64,000 nucleotides of DNA from Coptis chinensis (GCA_015680905.1 CM027381.1:53758501-53822500), one strand, 5' to 3'; counted from the first letter of the stretch, positions 51,434 through 64,000 are shown. Made by a program: numbers and translations. Notes: generated by a model not told the origin, from the letters alone.

Positions 51434-52540
51434 TTCTGTTCAAGAATTTAATTTGATTGAATGGAAGTTTTGTTTTTGAATATTGCAACCTTCTAACTGG
51501 TTTCAGAAGATGGAACGCGGGAAAATATGAAGCTATTTGGAAAACATGAACGTGGAATATATAGTGTGAGTTTTGTAGTGGGGTTGGACTAAATAGAAGC
51601 GTGTCCCATAAGATTTTGGTTTAAACCGGGGGGCGGGGGCAAAATACCCGTGCAATGCACATGCTATGGCAGTTTTCGATTTGTTACATTTCATAAGGAA
51701 ACTCTTAAAATTTTCTATTTTTGCTTTTTTTTGTGCTCTTTTTTTTTCGGTGATAACCCTTCCATATTTTCGACTAGTATATGCCCCGTGCGTGAAAGGC
51801 ACTCATCTCTTTGGTTTAGTGATTTGCCCACAATAGATAGTATTTAAAATGTCTAAGAATTAATTGAGATAAAATTCACTTAGCATGATGGTTATGGGTC
51901 AGTAGATAGTGCTACCAAGCGAGTGCAGTGTGTGTTCTCCTAGATCCGACTCACAACGTGAACCATATTCTTTAGTTGTTTTTAACTTATTAAATTTGAT
52001 AATATTGATGAGAACAAAAAATAAATAAATTAAACTTGATAATAATGATGAGAACGAAATGAAAAATAAATAAATAAAAGAAAATGCTTGCAGCAAGTAT
52101 CAAACCCGCGACCATACAATCCGACGGAACACGGCCACCGATGTAACCCGATTCGCGAACACTGCTAATGCGATATAAAACTAACTTAACTAATTAAAAA
52201 CAGCTGAAACACGTATCTCGAGGTTTATCATCACATTTCAACCATCCAATTGTGCCAAAAATCGATCTGGACCGTTGTTTGTCTTAGGCTAAATATAATT
52301 TTGTCCTGTAGTGCGGAAAAAATCCCTAGCTTATTATATAGATATATAAACCAAGGCCCAAAATACCGTCGAGATTTCGAAAAATATTGTCGATATATAT
52401 ATCTTTTTTTGAGTACACGAGATGTAAATATTCGATATATCTCCACCGAATATAGATTTTTTTTACCCGATATATATCACAATTTCTGATATATTGATAT
52501 ATATTGACCAATATAACACCATAATAGGATATTTGCAACA
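51434..52540 (+). other. spacer before the Athila element, nothing certain
   Basis: No gene seen. CCCGTGCAATGCAC (51648) and CCCCGTGCGTGAAAGG (51783) resemble ends often found in plant DNA-transposon debris. From 52230 to 52540 there are many GATATAT-type motifs on both strands. No element could be bounded. Confidence 0.4.
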
Positions 52541-54049
52541 TGATAAGCACCCAAAACTGTATTATAAAAACCTGTAGAGACATAACATTTCGGTCAATTT
52601 TGTGCTTAATAATCATGAAATAATCGCATTTTCGTGCTTTTGCGGGTTAGAGCAACTAATGTAAAATTATGATAAAGCCAAAGATTTAAGCACGGAATAG
52701 GGAGTATACACATGCCTTCCGATCAAGCCCATGTGAAGCCCAACAAATTCGGACTAAAGCCCAAAGACTCAAACGAGATGAATCCAATCGAAACGGGATT
52801 ACGCGGCATAATGAAGCATCAAACTTCCGCTCATATCTCTTGAACCGGGACTCGAATCGCGACGAGTGAGCTGCTCCGACGATCGGTCAGCGATGAACTC
52901 TACAAATAGGCGGAAGTTGTAAAATGCCAAAAGACCGGACTGCCACTGGACACTGTACGTGGACCCACTAGGCGGGCCCATAAGATTTGATGAGTCATCA
53001 TGCAAGTCAAGACAAAGGTGCAAATAATTGGTGCAATTTTGACACCTTGCATGAAGTTAATGAGTTAGTTGGATTTAGGTGATGATTATCTAAAAAAATG
53101 AAAGGTGTCAAATGGGAGTTAGTTGTGGATAAGTGAGAAATAAATGAGAGGAGAGTGTTTCACGTGGGAGAAGAGAAAAAGGCTCTCTTATGTAAAGGGG
53201 GGCTGATTTTGGGAGTTGGAAGCTTTTACTTCTTTGACTTTTACTTTTTCATTTACATCCATGTCTTTAATTTTGTTTTTTTAGTTCTTAGTTTTTAGAG
53301 AAAAGCTTGTAACTTGTTAATGGGGGAACTCTCTCTAGTTTTTAATAAACTCTTCTTCATTTAGGTAAACAGGTTGTAGTTTTCTTGTTTCATTCTCTTT
53401 CTTTTTCATTTCACATATCTTCTTGTAGTTTAATTCAATCCTAGGATCATGAGCTAAAACTCTCCCCAAGGGGAGGGTTAATGATGCTCATGTGAGGATC
53501 ATGCTACAAATTTAGGATTCCAAAATCACTACTTAAAATACTTAGGTTCTATTTTTCATCCCGTCCCAAAATGACCAGGAGATTGACAATTATCCGATCA
53601 ATTGTTGTAAAGTAGAACTAGGAGTTGGAATGATATTTTAGAGATGAAATATCATTTCAATTCTACATGCTAGCATGATATGTTTAGAGATAGGTATATT
53701 ATGTTAGGGATTTGAGATGGTAGTGACTGTTTCTAAAAGACTTGTAGCTAGGCCTTGCATGAGTAGGATTAATCCTTCCCCTATCTCTCTCTCTTTTCAT
53801 TTAACTATAAACAAACTTACAAATTTTAGATAACTTGTGTAAAAATCTATCTATAAAATCCTTCTCACTTAGTTCTCCAAAGTGTAGATTCGGTTGTGAT
53901 CATTTAAATTCTTGTCTTAGAAGTTGGAACGAAATCCCTACTCGAACTAGGGGATCGACATTCTCAAAAAAAAAATAGTGAGTAAGGAATTATTGAGTTT
54001 TAGCACGTAGTAAGTCAACTTCTAAAAACATTGAAAAGTGCAAAGATCA
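52541..54049 (+). repeat. 5' LTR of the Athila element (1.5 kb)
   Basis: Begins TGATAAGCACCCAAAACTG and ends AAAGATCA. The start closely matches the solo LTR at 9537 (TGATAAGAGTCCAAAACTG). Two bases later TGGTACGCC (54052) may be an eroded primer binding site. It contains ACCTGTAGAGACATAACATT, several GGGCCC/AAGCCC phrases and CTCCCCAAGGGGAG (near 53463). The right border is inferred, since no second LTR is in the window to compare. Confidence 0.6.
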
Positions 54050-55406
54050 AATGGTACGCCAAGCCATTCTAAAGACCCAAGGACTGTGGTTAGCACCAAA
54101 CTGGAATTGCTCCAAGGGGAAACCCCCACGCTCATCCTTTCATATATTTCTTTTTTTCTTATGTTTTCTTAGCTTTTTTAAATTTCCGCATTTTTTGCTC
54201 TTGATAAACATTCGGTTTTGGTTGAACCGACAGGTTCCAAATGCTAGGACACGGAAACTAGGCTACAAGAATCACTAAGCTTACTTGTGAAACATTTGGT
54301 CAATGTGTTGCGTTTCTTTTATTTGGTGGACTTATGGGAAGCTTGCGGGTTCCAAATTTTAAATATTTTTGCATGCTTCACATGTATGTAGTTATTGTGT
54401 TATAGTTAATGGACTATATTTTATGTATTAGGTTAGTAATATGCATGAATCATGAATGAATTTGTGAGTATATATATATATATTAATCGGTCATGAATTA
54501 CATATTAATGTATATATACATAAAAATAGAACCGCTTCATGGTTATCTATATATATATATATATATATATCTAAGTCACATGTTTAGCATATATATTACT
54601 AAGTGAGTGATTATTTGCATGTTAGCATCTATAACTTAGGAGTTATACATAATAATTAGGATGTGTTTTGGTATTTTGGCCATAACTTTGGCTACAGTTC
54701 TCTGAATAATGCGTGTGAGCTCAATTCGGAAAGATCTCGACGGCGCGCATGCTGTTTCCACCGAGCTTTTAGAAAATGGTGTTGTTTAATAAGTCGATTT
54801 TGTCATGAAAGAGGAGAACATTCCAACGAGGGTTAAAATCTGAGTTGGGTAAGTTGTTTCTAAACCCTAAGGGGTGAAGCTGCTCTCTATATGACATTTG
54901 CAATCTCAATGAGTATTGACGAAATCGAATTATTATGTAATACAAAAGTCGTATTTTAGTCTACGTAAAATACATTGCCTGTTTAGTTTACGTTTTCACA
55001 TTTTAGTATATATATGCGTACGTATAATATTTTCACATGCTACCATATCTAAATACGTATGAGTAATTCAAATTTGCACATGAATCGTAGATATCTGACT
55101 CACTAATATCGATTTACAAATTAGCGTACATATACGTATTACTGATGTATATTTGCCTGTACGTATAGAAATATTTATCGATGATACAACCGTGCCTATT
55201 CGTATAGCTATACGTATGAGTATAGTATCTTCACATGCTACTGCATCTAGTATAGTATGAGTAGATTGTATTTGTATGTTTGTATTTTCACCCTTGCATA
55301 AATCGTAAAAAAAAAATAATAATAAAATAAAAATAATAAAAAATAAAATAAAAATAAAAATAAAAATAATAATAATAATAATAAAAAAAAATAATAAAAA
55401 TAATTA

Positions 55407-55442
<36 letters not shown>

Positions 55443-55724
55443 GACCTTGCATAAATTTTAATTCCATAACTCTTAATCATATTCCAACGGTGTCTAGGAA
55501 ACTTGACAGATTGAGGTTACTTAATTAGAACCGTGCTTGCACGGAAAGCCTCCCTCATATCTCTCTTGTGACTGGTTGTTGGTTTATGTACACGTATTCC
55601 TAGTTTCACTTTCTTCGTTAGCGAAACTTAGGCCTACGTTGTTCAACTCTAATGATTGAACATAATTATAAAATTCAAGAAATAATAAGTTCCTTACATC
55701 AATTAGATCTAAGTTTATGTTTGC
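54050..55724 (+). other. leader between LTR and gag, with A-rich simple repeat
   Basis: No coding signal. AT-rich sequence has (TA)n at 54472-54481 and 54549-54569, repeated TACGTAT phrases (54990-55220) and a long AAT/AAAAT low-complexity tract at 55307-55440 ending in about 30 A. Long untranslated leaders are common in Athila elements. The A tract might also be the tail of an unrecognised insertion. Confidence 0.5.
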
Positions 55725-57310
55725 ATGAGATTAAGGTCTGGTTCTACTAAAGAATTTGAACATACTTATCGTAGGAGAAAATACAATAAGCAGTTGCGTA
55801 AGTTCTCACCTTCACAAAGTTCTTCATCTATTAATCAACAAGATTCCTTGTCACATTTTCCGTCATTCATTATGGCTGACGAAAATCCAGCAGCTGAGAA
55901 GCCCCTTTCGGACTTCTATACAGCCTTACAGGAAGGACCTTCTTCCTGCATCAAACTTGAGGACATTGTCGGTGATTTTCGAATTCTGCCAAACGTTTTT
56001 AGTTTGTTACCTATGTATCATGGTTTGGATCATGAAAAACCGCATAAATCATCTTCGTAGGCTACAACAAGTAGCCACAACATTTCACCATCCAAATCCC
56101 TCTAAGGAACAACTCTTGCTTCGGTTTGTTTCCATTCACTTTAGCGGATAAAGCGTCAATTTGGCTAGCAGGACAACAGCCACAATCCATAGACACATGG
56201 AATAAACTTGTTCAAGCTTTCATGCTTCAATTTTACACTCAGAAGAAAACTACTAAAATGCTTCAGAAAATTCAATTCTTTCGTCAAAATCCTCATGAAT
56301 CCTTTTACGGAAGCATGGAGTCGCTTTCTCGATCTTCTTTTTAGAATGTCCTCATCACCAACTAGACAAAGCTGTCCTTGTTCGTTTATTCTTTAATGGA
56401 CTTTCTGATCATCAAAAAGAAACTCTTGATATAATGAACGGCGGTTGCTTCATGGACAAAGGAGCTACTGAAGCATATACTTTTCTTGACAAACAAGCGA
56501 AAAAAAGGTACACATTGGGGTAACACTGATTCTTCTAGGTCATCTAAGGATAATGTTACAAAAAGCTACGCCTATTTTTTGAGAGGTAAAACCGATCGAA
56601 GTTGAAAAAAGCTGATAGAAACCCTCACTAAAAAAGTAGATGCTCTTGTAGTTCAAGTAAACGATCAACTTCCACAACAGGCCATGAACGTTAACACTTC
56701 CCCATGTGTTCTATGTCTTAGTCCAGACCATCTTGATGCTTATTGTCCCTTGTTACATGCTACCCCTAACCAAACACCGGAGGAGGCATGTGCATTCAAC
56801 ATTCCTAATGCACCATGGAGACAACATCCTAATTTCTTGGCCAGATAACCAACAAATGGCCCCTCCAGGTTTCGCAAATCCACCTGTTCGACCAATCAAC
56901 AATTTTATTCCATACCGCCAAGGAAATAATCAGCAATACCAACAAAGTCAAAATCAATTTCAAAGTAATTCAAATGCTAACTATCAAAACAACCGCAGCC
57001 TTGTTCCGGCCTAATCCAAATTTCGCTATAATCAACAACTTCTTAGCAATAATCGTGAACTAGTAATTGTTGCACAACCTATGCCTCCTGCTCTTGATAG
57101 GACAAGTGAGATGTTCTTCGCCTTACATGAACCAACAATCACAAATCCTAACGTCTATCCAACAATCAATTCAACAATTAGCGCCAAGACAAGAGCGAGA
57201 AAGGAAAGTTTCACGCCAAGCGGTTCGAACCCTAAGCCAGCAAACACGCCTTTGAACTCACTAATATACCGGGTACAAGTACTCCAACCCAAGGTGAGGT
57301 GAATGCAATC
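55725..57310 (+). pseudogene. Athila gag (broken)
   Basis: Pieces in three frames: LVRRKYN-like basic start, LEDIVGDFRILPNVFSLLPM followed by YHGLDHEKPHK (about 55960-56045), then FPFTLADKASIWLAGQQPQS with TWNKLVQAFMLQFY (56129-56240). A Cys-rich tail (CVLCLSPDHLDAYC, about 56705) is followed by a Gln/Asn-rich segment (56890-57000). This is the order of Athila gag with its zinc-binding end. At least five lesions. Confidence 0.75.
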
Positions 57311-57399
57311 ACTACTCTTCGATCTAGAAAACCGTTGATAATCAAATCCGTATGCGGATGATAAAACAAACGATACGGGAGGTTCCAAGGAATCTGTTT

Positions 57400-58118
57400 C
57401 GGATAATGAACCTCAAATGGACACACCAAGTTCAACGTCACAATCTAAAAATTGGGAAACAAACAGGTGGACCCTTATGCCAAATTCATACCCTAAGGCA
57501 CCATTTCCTGCCGTTTGGCAAAGAATAAACCGGATGAAAACTTTGATGAAATTAGGGAAACCTTTAAAAATTTGACAATAAACTTACCTTTTCTCGATGC
57601 CCTAAAGCAATTACCAAAACATGCAAAATTTTTTGAAAGACATGTGCACCACAAAAAGAAGAACAAATGTGCCTCAACAGGCTTTCCTTCTTGAATGGTT
57701 TCCTTCCATCAATCAATACAATGGTATAGTAAAATACAAGGACCCCCCGGTAGACCAACAGTTCCATGCACATTAGGTGATAAGTATACGGCTCGGCATT
57801 ACTAGACCTAGGAGCTAGTGTGAACTTACTTCCTTATTACTTATTCAAACAACTAGGTCTACATGAGCTTAAACCTACCACGATGACTTTACAATTAGCC
57901 GATCGATCCATTAAGCATCCGAAAGGCATTGTGGAAAATGTCCTTGTAAAAGTCCAAGATTTTTTATCCCAGATTTTGTCATTTTGGATACGAAGTTGTG
58001 CTATGACTCCATTCCTATCATATTAGGGCGTTCATTCCTCGCGAATCGCTAATGCGCTCATAAACTGTAGGGATGGGTCCATGACCATGTCTTCGGAAAT
58101 CTTTCTGTCGAGGTTAAT
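57400..58118 (+). pseudogene. Athila protease region (broken)
   Basis: LDLGASVNLLPYYLFKQLGL at about 57803-57862 is the aspartic protease block, with DLGA replacing the usual DTG/DLGAS spelling. LQLADRSIKHPKGIVENVLV (57889-57948) is the following segment. Frames before it are degraded. The protease would process the polyprotein. Confidence 0.72.
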
Positions 58119-59400
58119 GTGTTCAAGTTGATGAAACAAATTCCAGAGAATGATATTGATGGTGAGATTAACATGATTGACACCCTCGTACAAGAATATT
58201 TAACAAACTCTTTTCCTGAAGATGAAGTACACCAATTCCATTCTTTTGGCGGTTCTGAATTTGATGTTGATGATTATTCAAAGGAGGTACATGAGTTTTT
58301 AGAATCAATACCACCAATTGACTCTACTACCATCCTATCAAGCGACTTGGATGAACATAAATCTGTTTTCTCTGTGGAAGACGACTTTCCTCAAGAATCT
58401 TTAATACCCACTCCTCCCACCCCTGACTTAAAGCCTATTCCTTCGGACTTAAAATACGTACAATTAGATCCAGATGGTAGTCACCCAATTATCATATCAT
58501 CACAATTGACTGCTGATCAGGAATCACGGTTAATTAAGGTCATTCAAGAACACCGTTCTGCTATTGGATGGTCTCTCGATGACATTAAAGGCATTGACCC
58601 TACTGTGTGCACTCATCGCATACATCTTGAAGACAATGCCAAGACATCACGTGAACCACAACGTCGTCTAAATCCAACCATGAAGGATGTGGTACGGGAA
58701 GAAATTTTAAGGTTACTTGATGCAGGTATTATTTACCCCATCTCAGATAGTGTTTGGGTAAGTCCAAATTGTTGTTGTTCCCAAGAAGTCCGAATTACAA
58801 TTGTGCGAAATGATAAAGATGAATGCATATCCACTCGCATTCCAAAGGAAGTGGCGAATATGCATTGACTATCGAAAACTTAATGCGATCACTTTCGTAG
58901 GATCATTTTCCACTCCCATTCATTGATCGGATGCTTGAACGGTTAGTGGTCATGCATTTTACTATTTTCTTGATGGCTTTTTCAGATATTTTCAAATTGT
59001 CATAGATCCTGGCTGACCAAGAAAAACAACGCGTTCACACGCCCTTTTGGTACTTTTGCATATAAACGAATGCCATTTGGCCTTTGCAATGCATCCTTAC
59101 ATTCCAACGCCAGTATGCTTCATATCTTCATGATATGGTTGAACGCGTTTATGGAAGTCTTCATGGAGGATTTCTCATTATATGGTAATTCTTTTGATAA
59201 CTATTTATCAAATCTTGAAAAGGTTTTAGTATGTTGTGAAGAGAAAAATCTCATTCTTAATTGGGAAAAAATGCCATTTTATGGTTACAAAAGGAATAGT
59301 ACTAGGTCATATTGTTTTTGAAGGATTTGAATCGAAGTCGATAAAGCAAAGATTGAAAAATTGCTTCCTTGCCTATACCAACTTCAGTTAAAAATAATCG
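58119..59400 (+). pseudogene. Athila reverse transcriptase (broken)
   Basis: 58119-58868 is open for 249 codons and ends with SAIGWSLDDIKGIDPTVCTH, RLNPTMKDVVREEILRLLDA and GIIYPISDS. The core then continues in other frames: CIDYRKLNAI (58864), FPFGLCNAS-type MPFGLCNAS (59070), and MEDFSLYGNSFDNYLSNLEK (59166-59225) where the catalytic Asp pair is spelled MEDF rather than VDDF. Stops and shifts break it. Confidence 0.8.
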
Positions 59401-59499
59401 TGCATTTTAGGACACGCAGGGTTCTATAGGAGATTTATTCAAGATTTCTCAAAGGTTGCCCGACCTTTAACAAATCTCTTACTTAAAGATGTCGTATTT

Positions 59500-60030
59500 G
59501 ACTTCACTTTCGATTGCAAACAAGCTTTTGAGACCTTAAAGTCTGCCCCGACTATAACTCGATAATTCAACCACCGATTGGTCTAAACCTTTTGAATTAA
59601 TGTGTGACGCGAGTGACTACGCTTATTGGAGTTGTCTTAGGGCAACGCCGAGAACAACAAGCCAATTGTCATTTACTATGCTAGTAAAACTCTTAATGAC
59701 GCTCAACGTAACTATACCACCACCGAAAAAGAATTTCTAGCAGGTTGTATATGCCCCGGATAAATTTCGTCCTTACCTAGTTGGTTCTTCCACAATAGTC
59801 TACACCGACCATGCGGCGGTGCGTTATCTATTAGCAAAGAAAGATGCCAAATGAGGTTGATCCGATGGATCCTCTTTTTTGCAAGAGTTTACTCTAGAAA
59901 TTAGAGATAAAAAAGGTTGCGAGAACATGGTAGCGCACCATTTATCACGCGACTTGTTAATGATGTCAATAATGAGGGGTCGAACCAATCTGCGATTCAT
60001 TTCGGATGAACATTTGTATTCCATTTTTTC
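59500..60030 (+). pseudogene. Athila RNase H (broken)
   Basis: DWSKPFELMCDASDYA (about 59575-59625), PDKFRPYLVGSSTIVYTDHA (59756-59815) and VRYLLAKKDAK give the Ty3 RNase H with its DAS and TDH motifs. QEFTLEIRDKKGCEN and VAHHLSRDLL close the domain near 59960. Frameshifts interrupt it. Confidence 0.75.
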
Positions 60031-60189
60031 ATCTCCTTGGTATCTTTGATATAGTAAACTACCTATTTACCGAGGAGGTCCCTTCATCTTGGACTCGAAT
60101 GGACCGAAAGAAGTTCTTATCCATCGCGGAAATTTTATTTTTGGGATGATCCCTACCTCTTTAAGTATTGTTCCAACGACCAACCGATA

Positions 60190-61340
60190 TCCCGTTGCAT
60201 TCCCGACCGGGAACATAATGACGTGTTATCCTTTTGCCATGAACAATCTTGTGGTGGTTATTTCAGTGGTAAGAAAACTGCAGCCAAGGTCCTACAATAT
60301 GGATTTTATTGGCCAACGCTGTTTAAAGATGCACACGAGCATTGCAAAGCATGCAACCGCCATTGCCGGCAGAGCTAGGGCGCATTACTCAACGCAATAT
60401 GATGCCCTTAAATCCAATTTTAATTGTAGAAATTTTTTGATAAATGGGGGATCGACTTTATGGGTCCTTTTCCAAATAGTCATGGCATCCTATACATACT
60501 AGTAGCTGTTGACTATGTGTCAAAATGGATTGAAGCGTTGGCATGTCGTGGTGAATGATCATAAAAGGTCGTTTTTTCAGAAAGGAACATATTTTCTCTC
60601 GATTTGGCGTTCCCAAAGCTATAATTAGTGATGGGGAAAACATTTACGTAATAAAATTTTTGAATCATTAGTAAAGAAATATGGATTTACTCACAAAGTG
60701 TCAACTCCAGATCATCCTCGGACTAGTGGCCAAGTAGAAGTCTCTAATAGAGATTGAATCAATTTTAGAAAAGACAGGTTAATCCATCTAGAAAAAGACC
60801 GGTCTTTTCGATTATCGATGCCTTGTGGGCATATATAACAGCTTTTAAGACACCTATAGGCATGTCCCCTTACTGCCTCGTTTTTGGTAAACCTTGTTAT
60901 CTTCCAGTTGAACTCGAGCATCGTACTCTATGGGCTATCAAAAGCCTAAATTATAATATCGATGTGGCAGGCGAGAAGAGAAAATTGCAGTTAAATGAGC
61001 TTGAAGAGATTCGGAGCGATGCCTATGATCTCTCGAAATCCTATAAAACCAACATGAAAAGAGTGCATGATAAGCACATATTAAGAAAAAATAATTTAAA
61101 ATTGGTCAAAAAAGTTTTGTTGTACAACTCGAGATTACACATTTTTCTAGGAAAACTAAAACTTCGATGGTCCGGGTCCTTTCATCGTCTCTTTGTCACC
61201 CCCTTATGGGGCTATCTCTTTGAAAAATGTAAACGATGACAAATTTTCAAGTAAATGGCTAATGCCTTAAACATTATCATGAGTTGCGTTCTCCGGATGT
61301 CGAAAAAGACTCTTCTCAAAGATCCAAATTCTATAAAGAC
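60190..61340 (+). pseudogene. Athila integrase (broken)
   Basis: Zinc region GYFSGKKTAAKVLQYGFYWP, then LFKDAHEHCKACNRH (60255-60360). Core pieces: [20 protein letters not shown] with [10 protein letters not shown] (60449-60540) and [11 protein letters not shown] (60602-60633). C-terminal part: [20 protein letters not shown], then LPVELEHR (60838-60921) and [18 protein letters not shown]. The catalytic Glu segment ([14 protein letters not shown], 60721) is damaged. Confidence 0.78.
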
Positions 61341-63476
61341 TAAAGATTCACTGGTGTATTTTTTCCGTGTTTAAAACAAGGAAAGTACACCATTAGGGTA
61401 GCCGGGTCCTCTTCTATTTTCTTCTCTCAAATCTCCTAGAGTGTGTGGTTGTTGCAAGCGCTAACCTTAGTCCATAAAAACTTTATTTCAACCGAAAGTA
61501 TAAATGTCTTCGTTCATCGAAAGCAAACGTGCCTTCCGGTAAACAATGGGTACCAAAAATTTCCCAGCCTTCCTTCTCTTCTCTTTTCTATTCTCTTCAT
61601 CGCTAACTCCAGCTCATCATTTGGTGTAAATCTCACCCATCTCGAATAGGTAATGGTCGTAGTACTTTTTACTTTCGAAAAGCGGTGCTGAAGGATGGGG
61701 TGGTGTATGAATTGTCAAACACCTTTCTGTCCAGTCTTGATTTACTATCCGATATGAGCGGTATAAGGTATATTATTGTCGACACCAGCTCAGATAAACT
61801 TTGTCGTCGTCGTCCGCTACTCCCACCCCGGCGTTAAAAGACTGGGATTCGGATCTTAAAAGAGGATTAGACGTTAAAAAGACTCCACATGTATATACTC
61901 GTGTCTTTTATTTTCACCTTGCATTGTGCACAAAGAGAGTCGTGATGAACAACATCGGATAGTCCCATGTTCGCACATGCAATGGATTTCACCAACCAAC
62001 CCCGAATAGTTTTCTATTTGATGACAGTTCGGGGTGGTTTGAGGCTATACCATATGTACTAAGGGTAATATTATTATTAGACCATTGCACATTGGTCAGG
62101 GATGGTACCGTCCTGAACCCTAGGCCCCCAAAACATAAATGTTAAGCCACAGTTTGGCTGGATTAGGTTCGCCCCAGAGCCGACATGACAGTTGCCTGAT
62201 TTTACTGTAATGATTTTCTTCTTGTAGTTCGGTGTTGTTGTCACGTTCTTTTGTATAATGACACATACATCTTCCCTTGTACATTTCCACGTTCATCTCC
62301 ACTTGTACATTTGTATATAAAAAATAAAAAAAAAAAAAAAAAAAAAAGGGTTGAAGGTGCCTTCTTCATATTCCATTGGATGACATTTTTAATGCCGATC
62401 ATTTTAGCATTCGATTCGTTTAATTTGGAATTGAAACGAATCGAAATTCCACGTTTGAAATTTTGGGACATAAGGGAAATTTTCGGAATTCATTTGGGCT
62501 TGGACCAAAAATTAGAACCGACCCAAATCACGTGTCTGGTCACAAAACCCAAATATTATCTCCATCGTAATTATTAAAAAAAAACAAGGCACAAACGGTC
62601 GATATCCAAAACGGTCGATTTTTGCCTATAAATTCGACACTCCTCATCACCCTTCACACTCACCTCATTCTCTCACTATCCAAAGCTTAATCTTCACATA
62701 TTATCTTTTCATTCAAAACAATGGATCCGATCGAAAGGATTGGAAAAGGAGCAACGCGAAATGGGTCATCCGCAAGATTCGTGATAACAAAAGATTTTGT
62801 CATTATTCTCTCTTGTCGATCATGCATAACTTCATCCGAATATCTAGATCTATGTAACCTCAATATCTCTTTCCCTTTTTCACTTTGTATATTATTATGG
62901 TGTGTTAAATAATTCTCAACCATTTGTACGGGTTACGTATTAAATGGAGGAGCATCCTATTTAATAAATTGTGTATATTAGTTGTATTTTTACCTTATCA
63001 TAAACATAAAATAGTTATCAAAACCATAACAAATAAGAAAAATCAATAACGCAATAAAATAAATCAAACTCAACTTATTGTTTTCAGAGAAGATCGCGCA
63101 CGCTACATGGTACGCCTAACACTTGTCACGCACGCAGCTCGATTATTCTATCCATCTTCTATTATTGAGGTATGATCATAAATTTTAAAATTACGTGTAG
63201 GTCTAACTACCCTGTGAAACTTTCCTCCATATTTTCTATCATTTTAAGACCTCATTAATTGTTTTGGACACCGACATGAAAAGACATACTATGGATACCC
63301 ATAGTTGCTGTACATAATTAGGGATACCAACATCACATGTTTCACTTGTAAGTCGAGATCTAGATGCACTTGGCATCCTGATTCATACCAGATCCTATAT
63401 TTGCTATAAATCTCTTCCTTTCAACCATTCTCATTTCACGGTTTCTACACTATCCTTCCATCAATTATCCTTCCAA
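61341..63476 (+). other. region between Athila pol and the env-position ORF
   Basis: No long coding frame. An A run is at 62328-62347. Two promoter-like modules: TATAAA at 62627 with a 94-base leader to ATG 62721 (a 63-codon frame with no known domain), and TATAAA at 63405 with a 72-base leader to ATG 63477. Both ATGs read ATGGATC. Whether these are real promoters is not shown. Confidence 0.45.
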
Positions 63477-64000
63477 ATGGATCAACCAAGAAAGATAGTA
63501 CCCGAGAAGAACTACCTGAAATTTTTTGATGATGGCCGATTTTCTCCTTTTTATGACCCAGAAATTGTACGTCGAGGATGGATGCCTCTTCTATATCATG
63601 CATAAGCAGCCTATTCCAGAGATTTGGTCTTGATGTTCTACCATTTTAGCGGACCTGAAAATGGAAAATTCTGTTTCCATGCCTATGGACAACGTTTTGA
63701 ATTAACTAAGGAAATTATCTCCGACATACTTCAAATTCCAATGAATGACTCGGGGTTCGATCTTTCAGAGTCCTTATTTAATTCCGTCAAAAAGTTACTA
63801 CGGGCCACCGTATCTCATGGCGAAGTCGGAAATAAAAATCACGTTGTTCTTCAACGTTATTTGAAACAGAATCAATGAGCTGTGCTCCACTGGTTGGGAC
63901 ACAATGTGGTGGGTATGTCACACCAATCTGAAGTCACCAAGCCTCAACTACACCTACTTTGGATTATGCAGAATCAAAGAGGTGATTTTCGTATAATCCA
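63477..64000 (+). pseudogene. env-position ORF of the Athila element (partial, broken)
   Basis: From ATG 63477 the frame reads MDQPRKIVPEKNYLKFFDDG, later LVLMFYHFSGPENGKFCFHA, then ELTKEIISDILQIPMNDSGF, and stays open to the window edge apart from TAA at 63603-63605 and TGA at 63876-63878. The FY..F...NGKF...GQRFELT.E.IS.IL.IP pattern is like the putative plant transposon protein domain found beside Athila elements. I see no transmembrane segment in the part present. Function unknown. Confidence 0.5.

Larger units (their letters stand above)
52541..64000 (+). mobile_element. Ty3/gypsy retrotransposon, Athila type, 3' end outside window
   Basis: A long 5' LTR (52541-54049) is followed by a leader, gag (55725 on), protease, reverse transcriptase, RNase H, integrase (to about 61340), a 2-kb region without clear genes and an ORF in the env position at 63477. 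Spelling of gag (LPMYHGL, FPFTLADKASIWLAG) and polymerase (MPFGLCNAS, FMEDFSLYGNSFDNYLSNL) is of the Athila group. Frameshifts are dense, far more than in the Tat copy. No 3' LTR appears before the window ends. Confidence 0.82.

Noticed and set aside
55247..55480. Phe/Leu-rich minus-strand ORF
   Set aside because: Produced by the A/T simple repeat at 55307-55440.
1..64000. CRISPR array, bacterial operon or tRNA/rRNA gene
   Set aside because: No regularly spaced short repeats with unique spacers, no ribosome-binding/operon layout, and the only tRNA-like boxes are in the SINE.

Overview
The window is nuclear DNA of a flowering plant, most likely a eudicot. It has AT-rich intergenic DNA, GT-AG introns full of transposons, plant-lineage Ty3/gypsy elements (Tat and Athila types), plant L1-type LINEs with a C-terminal RNase H, a tRNA-derived SINE, a TRIM and several MITEs. 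I see no bacterial, organellar or CRISPR features. No new multi-gene system is apparent. The value lies in one well-resolved housekeeping gene and an unusually readable record of transposition.

Layout. (1) 1-8002: 3' part of a Tat-lineage Ty3/gypsy element (degraded pol, an 85-bp tandem array, antisense coding remnants, polypurine tract, 458-bp LTR). A gag relic follows the LTR, so a second copy probably shared it. (2) 8984-18867: a three-level nest. A 5'-truncated LINE (14-bp target duplication) was split by a long solo LTR (TGATAAG...TTATCA, 5-bp target duplication), which was in turn split by a nearly full-length LINE with a 34-A tail. (3) 18868-47880: the only apparently intact host gene, a 19-exon plant homologue of TEX10/Ipi1 (pre-60S ribosome maturation). 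The exons join into one open frame of 897 codons spread over 28.4 kb. Its promoter carries clustered site II (TGGGCY) motifs. Its introns hold L1 pieces in both orientations, two micro-insertions of an L1 3' end, a dimeric SINE, a TRIM, several MITEs with recognisable target duplications, and a 102-bp duplication that copies a splice acceptor. (4) 47880-51433, minus strand: a degraded four-exon gene or transposon ORF of the plant mobile / Ulp1-associated kind, tail-to-tail with the host gene. (5) 52541-64000: an Athila-type Ty3 element with a 1.5-kb 5' LTR, badly frameshifted gag-pol and an env-position ORF running off the right edge.

How it fits together: only the TEX10/Ipi1-like gene looks functional for the host. 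The rest is layered retrotransposon debris. The nesting order gives relative ages: truncated LINE, then Athila-type LTR, then young LINE. All splice sites, frames and element borders were read by eye; no alignment or database search was run.
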